64,000 bases of DNA from Camellia lanceoleosa (taxonomy: Eukaryota; Streptophyta; Magnoliopsida; Ericales; Theaceae), in assembly GCA_025200525.1 (NCBI GenBank), contig CM045770.1, positions 88,126,084 to 88,190,083 of the forward strand, read 5' to 3'. A program made the position numbers and the translations under genes. Each line of letters starts with the position of its first letter. Positions within the stretch are counted from its first letter, which is position 1. The notes below the pieces were generated by a model. The model worked only from the letters and a program-made list of their open reading frames with translations. It had not been told where the DNA came from and ran no database searches. This document shows positions 1 through 11,579 of the stretch, piece by piece.

Positions 1-99
1 AAAAGAAATAGAATTAACTACGAGGGTCAATTTCTATGTTTGGGTCGTCATGGACATCACCCAAGCTTTTCACCTCCTGTCTAAATTCTTTTTTCTTTT

Positions 100-289
100 A
101 GCAATTTGACTTAGGGTTGCTTGTACCTCACTTTTGGCTTCTCAATGTTGCCATGCAATTGGCCAAATTCTACCTTTCTTTCCGTGAATATAAAAGCAAT
201 TTGACTTAGGGTTGCTTATACCTCACTTTTAGCTTCTCAATGTTGCCATGCAATTGGCCAAATTCTACCTTTCTTTTCCTGAATAGAAA
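100..289. repeat. 95-bp tandem duplication
   Basis: The sequence starting AGCAATTTGACTTAGGG at 100 is repeated at 195 with only a few differences, giving two adjacent units of about 95 bp. No function is apparent. Confidence 0.85.
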
Positions 290-916
290 ATATTTTATGG
301 GGCCCTATTTTATGAATACGGGGTTGAGAAAGCCTGCTGATCTTCTTCCTTTCCCATCTAGTCGCTAGTTTTGCTTGTCTTGATGTTCTACTTTTAGGCA
401 GTGAATGCTGGCAGCATCTTTACATCAAAATCAGCAACACGCCACCTTCATTGCAGTTGGTTATCTCCATCATCTTCAATGATCTGTACCTGTACGCATG
501 CTGTTTCCACCCATTGCAATCTGCAACATCATCTCACAGTACTAATATTTGTTGCCATACAAATTACTGTCACAATAATCTCGACTTTCGTCTATTACCA
601 AAACAATACTATCACCGTCAATCACCACTTCTGCCCTTTGGTTTGGTTTGCTCCACACTTGTTTCTCTTCGTTTCTTCTCCTCATTAGCTGGTTATTGAT
701 TATGCCATACTAGATTCTTATTTATTTTTTTATTTTTTTGTTTTTTTGGTTGACATAGATTTGTTTGGGTATGAGGATGGGTTAATCTTGAAGGGCCTTT
801 GGCTATGGTTGCTGGGGAGGGGTCGGAAGAGCGTGTATGGTTTTGTTTTGAAGGGTACTTTGGCCTTCACCTTTTTAGAGGAGAGAGTTGAACTCCATAG
901 TTTCTTGGATAATTAA

Positions 917-1098
917 GGCCTAGTTTGGGAAGACTAAATAAGTGTACTTTTTAACTTTTTATGAAATATGGGTTGGGTTTGGGTTGGGTTTGAAGTGATG
1001 TGTTAGAGAGGTGATGTGACTTAAATAAGATGATGTGACTTAAATAGGATAGTGACTTTTTGACTTTTTGTCTTTTTTCAATCTTCCCAAACTAGGCC
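917..1098. mobile_element. Harbinger/Tourist-like MITE (182 bp)
   Basis: The left end GGCCTAGTTTGGGAAG is mirrored by CTTCCCAAACTAGGCC at the right end, a perfect 16-bp terminal inverted repeat. TAA flanks both sides (914-916 and 1099-1101), the 3-bp duplication expected for the PIF/Harbinger superfamily. The interior is short and non-coding. It lies in the inferred peroxiredoxin intron. Confidence 0.85.
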
Positions 1099-1139
1099 TA
1101 ATTACCCCATTGTCCTTTTTTGAAGTAAGAAGAGTGGGA

Positions 1140-1745
1140 AAGTTGTAAAAGGCTTTGCGGAGGCTCCCTCGATGCTCGCCTTGCCTCAAGGCGAAGGTAA
1201 AACGCATCGAGGCTTTGATTTTTAGGTATTACTCCCCAAAGGCTTGCGCATTATAGTTTGAGACATGCGCGTTAGTTGTGCTTTGTACGCTTTTTGTGCG
1301 TAAGCATATGAGGAGTATGCATATGTAGCAGAGGTTGCATTGGGCTTTTGCTAAACTTAGTCTAGTAGATTGCTTAAACATAAAAAAATTAAAAATAAAA
1401 AGAATCCTTTTTTGCAACTATATTCTACAAGTACGTGATTAAATCAAGAAAAACACAATAAATGGTTGAGAAGCTCAATCATTAAAGTTAAAAATATCAA
1501 TTTCACTTTCACTGAAGGCAAACTTCCTTCTATGTAGTTAAATGTTCGACACCCTTAGGAGAAAAGTATTTACTCCTTCATATTTAATTTTGTTTTTATT
1601 TTTTTACTATTTTAAGATATTTAATTTATTCACTAAGTGTTAATATTTAAAATTTGAAATGCTTATGCCTTAACGCCTTGACGTTTACGCCTCGCCTCAT
1701 GAGGGGTAAAATGCCTCGAGGTACACATTCGCCTTTAAAAACTTT
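1140..1745. mobile_element. hAT-like non-autonomous element (606 bp)
   Basis: The ends AAGTTGTAAAAGGC and (reverse complement of the right end) AAAGTTTTTAAAGGC form imperfect inverted repeats. GAGTGGGA occurs immediately outside both ends (1132-1139 and 1746-1753), an exact 8-bp duplication typical of hAT transposition. Subterminal DNA is rich in GCCTCG/CGAGGC motifs on both sides. No transposase is encoded. It lies in the inferred peroxiredoxin intron. Confidence 0.75.
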
Positions 1746-2015
1746 GAGTGGGACGCTTTTGATTAAGAGTTGGGATACTGCTACGTGCTAAACCTCCACA
1801 CAGGGTGCAGTAGGGCTACATTCACCAACTTACCACATATATTTAATTTTTTTAATCCCTCAAAGTTTGTGGCTTTTGATGCGCGTTTTTGGATTGCATG
1901 ATTATCAATGTTTCCACTAATTGCTTAGCTGTTGTATTTTGTTTTTGTTGCTCTCATTTTAGGAATCTTAATTTGCTTTGTAAATCATGATGATTTTATG
2001 TTCTTTTTTGTGTAG

Positions 2016-3515
2016 TTCTCCCACCTTGCATGGGTCCAAACAGATAGAAAGTCTGGGGGGCTTGGTGATCTAAAGTATCCATTGATTTCTGATGTGACCA
2101 AATCAATTTCAAAATCCTATGATGTGCTGATTCCGGATCAGGTCTGCTCTATCTAATTATTTTCAACTATTTCATTGTTCTTTGATAATTTTTCCGTCAC
2201 CTCATCCTAGAACATATATAGGTTATTATGCTTAGTTGGAAGAATTATGCTGGGTGAGGATCTAGTATAGTGGAAGGGGTGTGTGATTCCATAACTGAAG
2301 GAAAGCCGTTCCGTACCACTGTATGTTCAAGGGGAGCCTTTGCCTTTGCTTGAAGACTTATCATCAACATGGTTGACCTATTCATATTTATTGATGAACT
2401 CACCTTATAATGAAAGACATTCAAAAAATAAATCCTCATTCTATTATGGAAGAAAAGCTGTATTTTTCTATATGCACTTTGTGCCTGAGGAGAGATTTCT
2501 TATATTAATCATGGTCTGTGAGTGTTGCAGTATTAACAAGGAAACAGTCTCTGTGCTTGTCTCTGTTCACTATAGTCAATAATCCATTGTTTGTTAAGGA
2601 ATTTATAGCTATTCATTTGGTCAGAAGCCTTAGGAAGTGTTCTTTGTCTTGGTCATCCTTCAAACTGTCTCCTTAGTTTGTGGTGTTAAAGAAATTATTG
2701 ATGCTAGCTTTGGAAAATTTGTTTACTTTTTGTGTGTATGAGGAGTGTTTAGGAAACGTTACTAGGTATTTGTTTGTAGTTGTGGAAAGTAATAATTTGA
2801 AAACATCAAAGCGAATTTGAAAGTATGGTATTGAGTTTTCTTGCCACCACCTGTTTTGACTGACTGTAAATTGAACTTCTGTTGTTTGTTGTGTTGATCA
2901 TCTTTCTGGTGACCCCAGTTCTATTTATGAATTATGGTTAAATATTCAAAAAATAAATGATGTTATTAATGCCTTTACATTCTGTATTATGTTCTTTCAT
3001 TATCTACAACGGTTGCATTTTATTTTCAGGGAATTGCATTGAGGGGACTTTTCATTATTGACAAGGAAGGAGTTATTCAGCACTCCACCATTAACAATCT
3101 TGCAATTGGCCGGAGTGTTGATGAGACAATGAGAACGCTTCAGGTAATAATATATTATTCAATTGAAGAGCAAACTTTATTTTCTTAGGCTTTTACCTAT
3201 TTTAATGTATAGTACACGAGTAATTATTGAGTGGAATGTGTGGCATTGCTGCAAACGCACATCCCACTATCCATTGTTGTGGCTCGCTCGTGGGATTTTG
3301 TTTCTGGTGCTTGCTTGCACACAGATTAAATAATGAAAAATAAAATTTTAATTGGTTTCCGGTGCTTTGTTTCTTGCGCTGTAATGTTGGTGGTGCAGGC
3401 ATTGCAATACGTGCAGGAGAACCCGGATGAAGTATGCCCAGCTGGATGGAAACCGGGAGAGAAGTCGATGAAGCCAGATCCCAAGCTCAGCAAGGAATAC
3501 TTTTCTGCGATATGA
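2016..3515 (+). CDS. BAS1: 2-Cys peroxiredoxin, chloroplast type (last three exons)
   Basis: Three GT-AG bounded exons, 2016-2141, 3030-3143 and 3399-3515, join in phase 0 to give the C-terminal 118 residues of a typical 2-Cys peroxiredoxin, a thiol peroxidase that reduces H2O2 and alkyl hydroperoxides in the stroma with electrons from thioredoxin or NTRC. The first exon begins [17 protein letters not shown], the second begins [14 protein letters not shown], and the last contains the resolving cysteine in EVCPAGW (codon 3435-3437) and ends KEYFSAI. Both the GGLG loop and the C-terminal YF motif, which make eukaryotic 2-Cys peroxiredoxins prone to hyperoxidation, are present. The exons with the transit peptide and peroxidatic cysteine lie outside the window. 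No stop or frameshift is seen, so the gene looks functional. BAS1 is used in the sense of the Arabidopsis plastid 2-Cys Prx A/B pair; I cannot tell which paralogue this is. Confidence 0.93.
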
Positions 3516-4100
3516 AGAAAATAGAGAGCTCTAAACAACCCATTAGTATTTCCGTTTGTCATTTATAGGGGTTTTGGAGGGTTTTCATGTAATGTTTTTT
3601 CAAGTCTTGTTGCCGAGTTTTGGGAGGCGGTTTCCGGGAACAAAATGCAATGGACCAGATGCCTCTGTATTTAGAATTCATCAATGTTTGCTTGATCTGT
3701 TTCTTTCCATTAGGAGGGCTTTTTGTCATGCCGTTACACTGTGTCAGAAGGCTTCAAAGCTCACCAGACTTGCAAACCCAGGAACTGTGGCAGCCATTGT
3801 ATACAGTTCAATATGGCAGGGGATAGTAGCAGGACATGGGGCTGTGCAGTGAGAAGGGAAGGGGGAGGGGGGGGGGGGGGGGGTGCAGGGGGTGGTAGAT
3901 GGGGAAGGTAGCGGGTTTGGGGGTGCCGGGGACAGGCAGTGACATTGGGGAGGGCTGGAAGAGTGAGGGAGGCGATGGTGGGATGGGCAGCGACTAGCAG
4001 AGAAAGGATGGTGCATTGGGGAAGGCTGAAAGTGGTGGAGGGCAGTGGAGTGAGGGAGGCGATGGTAACTAGCAGAGACAGGATGGATGGATGAATAGGA
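3516..4100 (+). other. 3' flank of the peroxiredoxin gene with a G-rich tract
   Basis: The 3' UTR should start here, but I see no decisive polyadenylation signal. From about 3846 the plus strand becomes strongly G-rich, with an uninterrupted run of 17 G at 3867-3883 and an imperfect duplication of a GGGAGGCGATGG-type segment up to about 4090. The short open frames here are low-complexity by-products. Confidence 0.5.
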
Positions 4101-5950
4101 AAAAAATAAGATTTTTTTAAATAATTTTAAATAGAGAAAAAATGTAATAAAAAGAAGTGGAAAATGAGCAGGGCTGACCAATTTGAAAAGATTTGAGAGA
4201 TAATTAAAATTTTCTTACAAAATATGAAAATTTTATTTATAAATATAATAATAATTATAAAAAAAAAAAAAAAAACAATGGACCCCCAAATATTCACATC
4301 ATCTGGAGTTTTGTCAAGTGGTGACTGGACCCCACCACCACCACCAAGCCAAACAATTAGCACAGTCTCTTTCCTTGATGAATTTTTGTAACCAGAGGTC
4401 CCAGACCTCCACAACAGTCCACTGCTCTCTCTATCTACAAATTCAAGTCTAAAATAAAATGAAGATTTCATTTAAATTGAACATTACTTTAAAAAAAATA
4501 ATACAAGAATAATTGCCCACCGACTACTCCCAACGGCTCTAAAAAATCTTGTCAACAACCTTAGTCGTCTTCTTCAGCGGCTGCTGTGTGTTTTTCTAAG
4601 AGAATCTCCACCTTTTAATTTTTCACCAACTACACGTTATTCTTTCAAATTTTGCCGTTTGGTTTACCTCATCAGAGAGCATGCATAATGACAACACTAG
4701 TTTGACTTTTTCTGTTTTTTTTTTTACTCAGCAAAATCCTCCTTCTGTCATTTGTTTTTCCTTTTCAAAATTATTCATAATTATTAAATTATACAAAAAA
4801 TTCCAAGTCAATAAATTTCAAAATACATTTTAATACAGGTTAATTGGTTCATTCCTATGAGGAGGTATGTTATTTAGTTTAATCATTTTTGGTGATAAGG
4901 ACATACGTTGAAAAATTGTCAAAAAAATCGTTGGCGTTGGAAAATTGATCATAAAGCTACCGGTGGCAATGAGGTGGACAAATAGGTGATAATGAACCGA
5001 TAAGTGAATAGATAAATGATACGTGTACAAACAGATGAGTGTTATTTTAGATAAATAATATCTTTTTGACATTAAAAATTTTAAGTTTAAGTTTATACGT
5101 AGACTAAAAAATTTCAAAAATGAAATCTATGTGTATGAATAATTTAAAATATGAGACAAAACAACGAATCAAAATCACTTCCTCTCACATGTCCCTTTTT
5201 TGTCTCCTTGAATTTTTTAAGTAAGTGACTTATATCATTGAAAATGTTTTCTTAAATTAATAAAAAAAAGAATAGAAAAGAAAAGCCATAAAAAGATAGG
5301 ACAAGTGATTAATAATTGAGTGCTGTTTTGGGAACCAACAAAAAACGCAGCGTTTTTTGTTCGGAAAGAAAACGTCATGCCTGGGCCAAACGCTGGAATT
5401 GCCATTTGGCAACTTGGAAAAACGCAGGTTGCCTATTTACAAAACTACCCCTTGGTTTCACAAATTTCTTCAATTGGCTGAGGGTATTTTGGTAATTTCA
5501 TAGTGATGTGACACTTTTAAAAAATATTAAATCAAAAAGTAAAAAAGTCAACTTTTTACCAACTTTTCAAATCACTATAAAAAAAGCCAAAAAACTTGAT
5601 AAAAAGCCAAAAATCAACTTTTTACCAACTTCCCAAATCACTTGTTCCCTCTCACGCTTCTCATATTCATGCCATTTTGTTCACGTTAATAAAAAAAGTA
5701 ATTTCATAAACCAATTAAAAAAAAAAAAACTACAAAATAAAATGATTTAAAAAAAAAATTGAAAAATATTTTGAAACTTTAATTCTTGAGTTCTAAAACC
5801 AACTCTAATGGGTTGACAATGGACCCCATATTTTGGTCTTAATTTTTTTTTTCTTCCTTATTATGTCATTAATATTTTATTAAAATACCAAAATTAATAC
5901 TATGTAGCATTGTCAGAAAAATTCCAATGGAACACTAGGTGTAGGGTAGC
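4101..5950. other. AT-rich intergenic region
   Basis: This stretch separates the peroxiredoxin and protease genes. I see homopolymer A/T runs and, around 5500-5645, repeated AAAAAGCCAAAAA / AAAAGTCAACTTTTT motifs like those inside the small MITEs elsewhere in the window, suggesting a decayed element. No gene is recognisable. Confidence 0.5.
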
Positions 5951-5954
5951 TTGG

Positions 5955-5966
5955 CATATATAATAA
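5955..5966 (+). promoter_or_regulatory. Putative TATA box of the aspartic protease gene
   Basis: CATATATAATAA lies about 65-70 bp upstream of the ATG at 6027, a normal spacing for a plant TATA element with a short 5' UTR. It is the only good match close to the gene. Confidence 0.5.
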
Positions 5967-6026
5967 CAACAAAACCAAGAACATAATTATAGTCCTATCA
6001 CACACTATTACCTCAAAAAACCCTCC

Positions 6027-7420
6027 ATGGCTTCACCTTCTCTCCTCATCCTCCTCTCGCTCCTCTCTCTCCTCGCCCTATCCTCTTCATCACCACCACC
6101 CACCGCCGCCACCACCACCACCCTCTCTCTCTCACCACTAACCAAAACCCAATTCCCAAACCCATATCAAACACTTAACCACCTCACTTCCTCCTCCATA
6201 TCCAGAGCTCACCACCTCAAAACCCCCCACAAAAACTCTTCTCACACCAAAATCAAAACCCCTCTCTTCCCTCACAGCTATGGTGGCTATTCCATCTCTC
6301 TCAGCTTTGGCACTCCCCCACAAACCCTCTCTCTCCTCATGGACACCGGCAGCAGCCTCGTCTGGGTCCCTTGCACCCATCGCTACATTTGCTCCAATTG
6401 CAACTTCCCAAATCAAAACCTATCAAATCTTTCCACATTCCTACCCAAATCCTCTTCCTCGGCCAAGATTCTCGGGTGCGGAAACCCAAAATGCGGGTGG
6501 GTTTTCGGACCCGATATCCGAACCCAGTGCAAAGGCTGCGAAGCAGGCTCCAGCAACTGTACCCAGATTTGTCCATCGTATGGGATTCAATACGGGTCGG
6601 GTTCAACTTTCGGGTTACTCCTATCCGAAACCCTTATTTTTCCTGATAAAACTGTAGAAGATTTTGTTCTCGGATGCTCCATTTTATCGACCCGGCAACC
6701 CTCCGGGATAGCTGGGTTCGGGCGCGGGCCGGAGTCTCTCCCGGCGCAGATGGGTCTTAAAAAATTCTCATACTGTCTGGTGTCTCATCGGTTCGATGAC
6801 ACGCCGGTGAGTAGTGACCTTGTTTTGGTGAGTGGGTCAGATTCCGGCTCCGGAGACGTGGATTACACGCCATTTGTCAATAATTCATTCGCCGGAAATT
6901 CGGCATTTCGGGATTATTATTACGTTAATCTCCGGAAAATAACGGTGGGCGGCAAGCACGTGAAGGTTCCGTACAGTTTTCTGGTGCCGGGATCTGACGG
7001 AAACGGCGGCACGATAGTTGATTCCGGCACCACCTTCACCTTCATGGAGAGGAAGGTGTTTGAGGTGGTGGCACAAGAGTTTGAAAAGCAAATGGCGCAA
7101 TATAGCAAGGCTGCTGACGTGGAAAATCGGACCGGATTAAGGCCTTGTTACGATATTTCGGGCAAAAATCGGTGTTTTTTCCCGATTTAATTTTTCATTT
7201 TAAGGGTGGTGCGAAAATGGCATTGCCGCTCGCCGATTATTTTTCTTTCGTTGGTGGCGTCAGCGTCGCATGTATGACGATTGTCACCGATACCTTTGTC
7301 GGGAAGCAGGTGGGCGGAGGGCCGTCGATTATTTTGGGAAATTACCAGCAACAGAATTTTTACTTGGAATATGATTTACAAAATGACAAGTTAGGGTTTC
7401 GAAAACAATTTTGTAAATGA
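6027..7420 (+). pseudogene. Nepenthesin-type (A1) aspartic protease with one frameshift
   Basis: The frame from 6027 encodes a signal peptide (MASPSLLILLSLLSLLALSS), a Ser/Pro/Thr-rich prosegment and the two lobes of a pepsin-like aspartic protease. The catalytic motifs are MDTGSSLVWVPC (Asp106) and VDSGTTFTFM (Asp332), and the cysteine-rich insert between about residues 115 and 170 (CSNC, CGNPKCGW, CKGC) is typical of plant nepenthesin-like enzymes. The protein should be secreted or vacuolar; the closest family I recall is the Arabidopsis At4g16563 type. After PCYDISGK the frame stops at 7190, but the -1 frame carries on with the expected C-terminus (KGGAKMALPLADYF, then ILGNYQQQNFYLEYD) to a stop at 7420. 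A single-base loss, probably in the A-run at about 7164-7168, explains this. Without it the product would be about 464 residues, the normal length. No intron is apparent. The break could be a real null allele or a sequencing error. Confidence 0.88.
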
Positions 7421-7879
7421 AACCATACGTCACCAACCTTCTAATCGTTAATTCCCACAGCAAAATTTACTATTATCATGTAATCCGTTTTTTTTAAATT
7501 TTTATTTTATTTTATAATAATGATACCATGCATTGGTATACATTATAGCTTATTTTAATAAGAATGTTTGTTTGTTTGGTTTTTTTTTTTTTTTTTTTGG
7601 GGACAAATTATGCATGTAATTCTTATAATTTCAATTATAATAATTTTATATTTAAGTTTTTTGATTATGTTAATGTGTTCAATTGATCTCATTCTTTTAT
7701 ACTGTGTTTAGTTGGAGGATTTGGAAAGAAGTTTGAAAAGAAAAAAAGAAGAGATAGATAAAATATCAATAAAATATATCTTTATTTCATCTAATTTCAC
7801 ACATTTTTTCATTTTAATTTCTAAATTCCCAACCAACCAAACATAGCGTTAGAAATTGGATAATCTTTCAATTACTTTG
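7421..7879. other. 3' flank of the protease gene
   Basis: AT-rich sequence with poly-T runs near 7580. It probably holds the protease 3' UTR. Nothing else is recognisable. Confidence 0.4.
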
Positions 7880-8365
7880 AGGAGAGTAAGTTGACAAAAA
7901 AAAAATTTTTTTTATTTATTTATTTAAGTTGAACATTATCAATTGAATTAAATTGATATAATATAAAAAAATTCAAGTTACATTTGATACAATTAGAATT
8001 GGCACCGTTTGGGAAGTAGTTTTGTGGGCTTTTTAGGCTATTTTAGCCACAAAAGACAAAATAAATTATTTTAACTACAATAAACAAAACATCATGTCCA
8101 ATCCATAATCATTACATTATTCTCTCACAAAAAAAAGTCAAAAAAGCTAAAAAGTCAAAAAACTCTTTCTAAACTAAATTTTTTAGCCCAGACTAAAATA
8201 GTCAAAAAAATTAAAAAATTAAAAAGCCAACTCATTTTTCAAACCAACCCTAAGAATCAAATTAATATAATAGAGAAACTACACAAATTATGGGCATGAT
8301 TTGTCCTTTTTCTTTTGAAAATTTTAATTGTATCCTTTAAAATTATGGAAAGTTGGTGGGAATGG
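7880..8365. repeat. Copy A of a duplicated host segment
   Basis: Blocks such as TACATTTGATACAATTAGAA and GAAAATTTTAATTGTAT recur in the same order at 20,536-20,885 (copy B). The end of copy A resumes at 8740-8772 and continues after the LTR block at 20,465. Copy A therefore was one half of an old tandem duplication that later acquired a MITE, about 370 bp of extra sequence and the LTR insertions. Confidence 0.6.
8001..8250. mobile_element. MITE inside duplicated copy A
   Basis: Copy B lacks this segment, giving an empty site. The ends GGCACCGTTTGGGAAG and (right end reversed) GGGTTGGTTTGAAAAAT are weak inverted repeats. The flanks TTAGAATT (7993-8000) and TAAGAATC (8251-8258) match at 6 of 8 positions, compatible with an aged hAT duplication. 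The interior has AAAAAGTCAAAAA-type motifs. Confidence 0.5.
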
Positions 8366-8739
8366 TGTTGTGATCATTTTTTTTTTTTGGACCCAGGAAC
8401 GTCTAAAGCCAGCCCCATTTATGACTTGACCTTATAAGTCAATTGAGAGGATGATGTTGAGAAATTCACCCCTCACTTACTAATTTCAGTCAAGAAAATG
8501 GTCGAGATTACTAATTAGTGGTAGTACTAATGATGTGGCAGTGGGCCCCACCCATTGCCACAGTGTTGATGTGCCCTTTTTTTTTTTTTTAAGTGTGTGT
8601 CAATTTACTAGTGGTGCTTTAAAGTATTATTTTTAATGGTATGTATCATTGCCGTTTCAGTCAAGGACTATAAATATATATGATATCAATTTTGAATCTG
8701 AGATTTTTAGTCACGCAGAACATTACCTTACCAACCCTT
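8366..8739. other. Unassigned sequence between duplicated blocks
   Basis: This stretch is absent from copy B, so it was either inserted in copy A or lost from copy B. It starts with a poly-T run. No terminal repeats or gene are recognisable. Confidence 0.35.
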
Positions 8740-9035
8740 GAGGTTATATGTTATGATAGCAAAGATCATAAGTGTCACGACCCAAACCCTACTTCTATGG
8801 ATTTAGCATCAGAATCGCCGATGTCAAAGAGATTACCAAAGGCCTGCTGAACAGTAATACAGTTAAACAGAGTACAGGGCCTGGCGGAAGCCAATACAGT
8901 AAGTAACTAGTGTCCATTGAGCTGTGAAAATCTGTATGCCAAAAACATTTTTCATGCATTCATACAGTTCAGAACAGTACAGTCTATATACAGTCTATAC
9001 AATCATATACAAACAGTCAGTACGGGGACCTAATC

Positions 9036-11380
9036 TGTAACAACCCTCGTTCTGATTACCAATTAACCACTGAATTACGTATTGATTACTGTTAAACTGA
9101 ACTGATAATGACTGATAATTGGATTGAACGAAGTACTGAATAAACTGATTGAAATCGAAACTGAAATTGAATAGGTTTATTTATTGAATTGCATATTGCA
9201 TCTGTTTGATTGAATGACTATCTGTTCGAATTCGTATGTTTAAACTGTTAATTGAAGGCCTTATCGGCGGCCGAATTAGGAACCGTTTAGTGTTTTGTAA
9301 TCAGGAGAATATTTGTGATTTAATGATATATTTATCTGAAAATTGATTAGGAATGGTTAGATTAGATTAAAATAAGTTAAATCAAAGAGTCGCCTTATTT
9401 ACGGAATTGCCATCAAAGTGGGGCCTTTGTTTATTATATGTGGAGCCTTATTACATGCAACCAAAACATTTCTATCAGCCATTTTGTGAAGTGAGAACCG
9501 ACTAGAGAGAGAGAAATGAGAGAATTGTGAAATCAACTAGGAAATTGGCTTGTATACTTGAAGAGATTGAAGAGTAGTTGCTAATTGAACTCATAAACCT
9601 TGAAATTGACACTCTAGGTAAGGAGATCATCTTCTTCTTGTTGTCTTGAGCTAAATCTTGCATGTTTCATGCATCATTGTAGAGCTAAGCCATGTTTTAA
9701 GTTCAAGAATGTTGAATTGAAGCTCCATTGTTGCATGCATGGCCATTTTGGTGCATTCTTGAGTTGAATTCATAATGGATTGTACATGCATGCTTAAGTT
9801 TTTATCAAAGCCCATGTTTTCACTTTGTTTTCCAAGTATGGAGTTCATTTGAGCTAGTTTAGAAGCTTGAAATTGTTTAAAGTGCATGCATGTCATGTTT
9901 GCATGATATTCATGAAATCGGTTTCAAATTGAGTTTGAATTTAAACACCCTTGGGCCTTGATTTCTTAAATTGAGCTTTAAAACTTGTTATTCTATGTGT
10001 TTAAAAGAGTTTTCTAGAAAATGGGCTCAAGAGGATCGAATTTGGAGCATCAAAACTTGGTTTGGAGCTTGGAGGTCGAATTTGGATTTTCCAGATTTTG
10101 GTCGCTTCGGCGAGCGAAAACAAGTTCCCAGTATTTTTTTGACCTGCGTTGCAGTCCGCTCGAGCGGAGAAATTCGCGCTCGAGCGGATAAATCGCGATC
10201 CAAAGATCTTGCATCGGCATCACCGCCGGCGGAATGTACGCTCGAGCGGAGGGTTGTGTCTCACGCCGAAATAAGTTGACGCCGAAATGGAAACTCAAGG
10301 CCGAAATGGAGGCCCTGTTCAATGAAATTCAAATTGATTATTGTGCATCTTTGCATCCTGATCCTATCCTAGGCATTCGTAGAGCTAGTTTAAGGCAACT
10401 TAATGAGGATTTAGACACAGAACCACACCGAGGAAATTGAGGGATTTAATTATCATCCTTTCGATTTGCACTTAGTAGTGTGTGTGTTCTACTTGTTAAT
10501 TGTTTAGGGTTGGCTCTCGGGGACGCCATCTAGCCTTATTAGCCCAATCTCTGTGAGTAACAATTGTGTAAAGATATGTTCAAAATGGTTATCTTTGAAT
10601 ATTGAACTGAATGCTTATTGATGATATTGTTCTTGAATGAATGTATGTCTGTATTACGAATCTGTCTTGTGGCATCCTTAGCATTTCTTTATTCTTTATT
10701 CTGAGCTCTGTCGGTTCCTTGTGGAACCATCTCATTCTTGATTGATGGCCATCATTCTTTGTTAGATGCTGTTAAGACCCGGTCCTTTTGGATCTACTGT
10801 TATAGGCTAATGGGTGTACCACATATGACTGATTGACTGAAATACTGTTTAATGAACTGATTTCATTACTGAAAGGACATTCATTCATAACCTCTTTACG
10901 CTTTATGTTATTCACTGGGCTTTAGCTCACTGTTTATATATATATGTAGGTTCTCAACAACCAGACCGGAGCTAGGAGCGTGGGTTAATCCCCAGTTTTG
11001 TCAAGCCAGCCTATGTGCCTCACTGCGAGGTTCCGAGTTGCCATGCTATGGCTTGGGGTGTTTTTGTGTCCCCTATCGGTCTCCTTACTGTTTGTACTCA
11101 TCGTATAGACCGCCTTTGTTTTCTTGTATTGTTATCGAGGATTAGGTTCCCGTCTGCATCGCTTGTATATGATTGTGTATAGATCTTTGCTCAATCGTAT
11201 GAATGCATGAAAAATGTTTTTGGCATCTGATTTTCACGTTTCAATGGACACTAGTTATTTCTTGTATTGGCTTCCGCCAGCCCTCAGTTTGCTGCATTCT
11301 TTGTTTCGAGGCCTTCGATAATCTCGGATTCTTGGCGATTCTGATTGCTAAACCCATAGGGCCGGGTTTGGGTCGTGACA
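9036..11380 (+). repeat. 5' LTR of the Tekay element
   Basis: It starts TGTAACAACCC and ends GGGTCGTGACA. The first 1.1 kb is almost identical to the 3' LTR. From about 10,100 onward, starting at the palindrome array, the two LTRs differ far more, including replaced blocks rather than scattered point changes. Confidence 0.92.
10100..10310 (+). repeat. Palindrome array in the 5' LTR (partly replaced)
   Basis: CCGCTCGAGCGG at 10,156-10,167 and GCGCTCGAGCGG at about 10,176-10,187 form one pair, and a third copy lies at 10,238-10,249. Other positions that hold CTCGAG palindromes in the 3' LTR hold different CpG motifs here: TCGGCGAGCG near 10,107, CCGCCGGCGG at 10,223-10,232 and three ACGCCGAAAT / GGCCGAAAT units between 10,263 and 10,310. 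Confidence 0.85.
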
Positions 11381-11383
11381 GAG

Positions 11384-11395
11384 TGGTATCAGAGC
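11384..11395 (+). promoter_or_regulatory. Primer-binding site, initiator tRNA-Met
   Basis: TGGTATCAGAGC, three bases after the 5' LTR, is complementary to the 3' end of plant initiator tRNA-Met, the usual primer of chromoviruses. Confidence 0.9.
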
Positions 11396-11579
11396 GATAC
11401 TTAACCACGAGTTTTACCGCACACACGTGTCCAAATGAGCTATAGGGTGTCCTAGAAAAGCAATTAGGGCATCTCATGAACTTGAAAAGTGTGTGCTTAT
11501 GACTGACTGATTATAAGTTAGAATGTTAACCTGTGTAATTGTACAACTGTTTATAATGATAACTGTTATAACTGCTTAT

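Larger units (their letters stand above)
1..2015 (+). other. Intron and upstream part of the peroxiredoxin gene
   Basis: No exon of the peroxiredoxin gene is visible before position 2016, although the family has about half of its protein, including the peroxidatic cysteine, upstream of this exon. I infer that this stretch is a long intron whose 5' part lies outside the window. It contains a 95-bp tandem duplication and two small DNA transposons, listed separately. The short open frames near 401-699 show no recognisable protein. Confidence 0.6.

Noticed and set aside
401..699. Two overlapping ORFs of 82-95 codons
   Set aside because: Low-complexity, overlapping in different frames and within the inferred peroxiredoxin intron.
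9651..9896. 81-codon minus-strand ORF, identical in both LTRs
   Set aside because: Identity reflects the LTR duplication. The sequence has no recognisable domain and lies in U3-like AT-rich DNA.
11384..11395. tRNA-Met gene fragment
   Set aside because: Only the 12-base primer-binding complement is present, adjacent to an LTR. There is no tRNA body.
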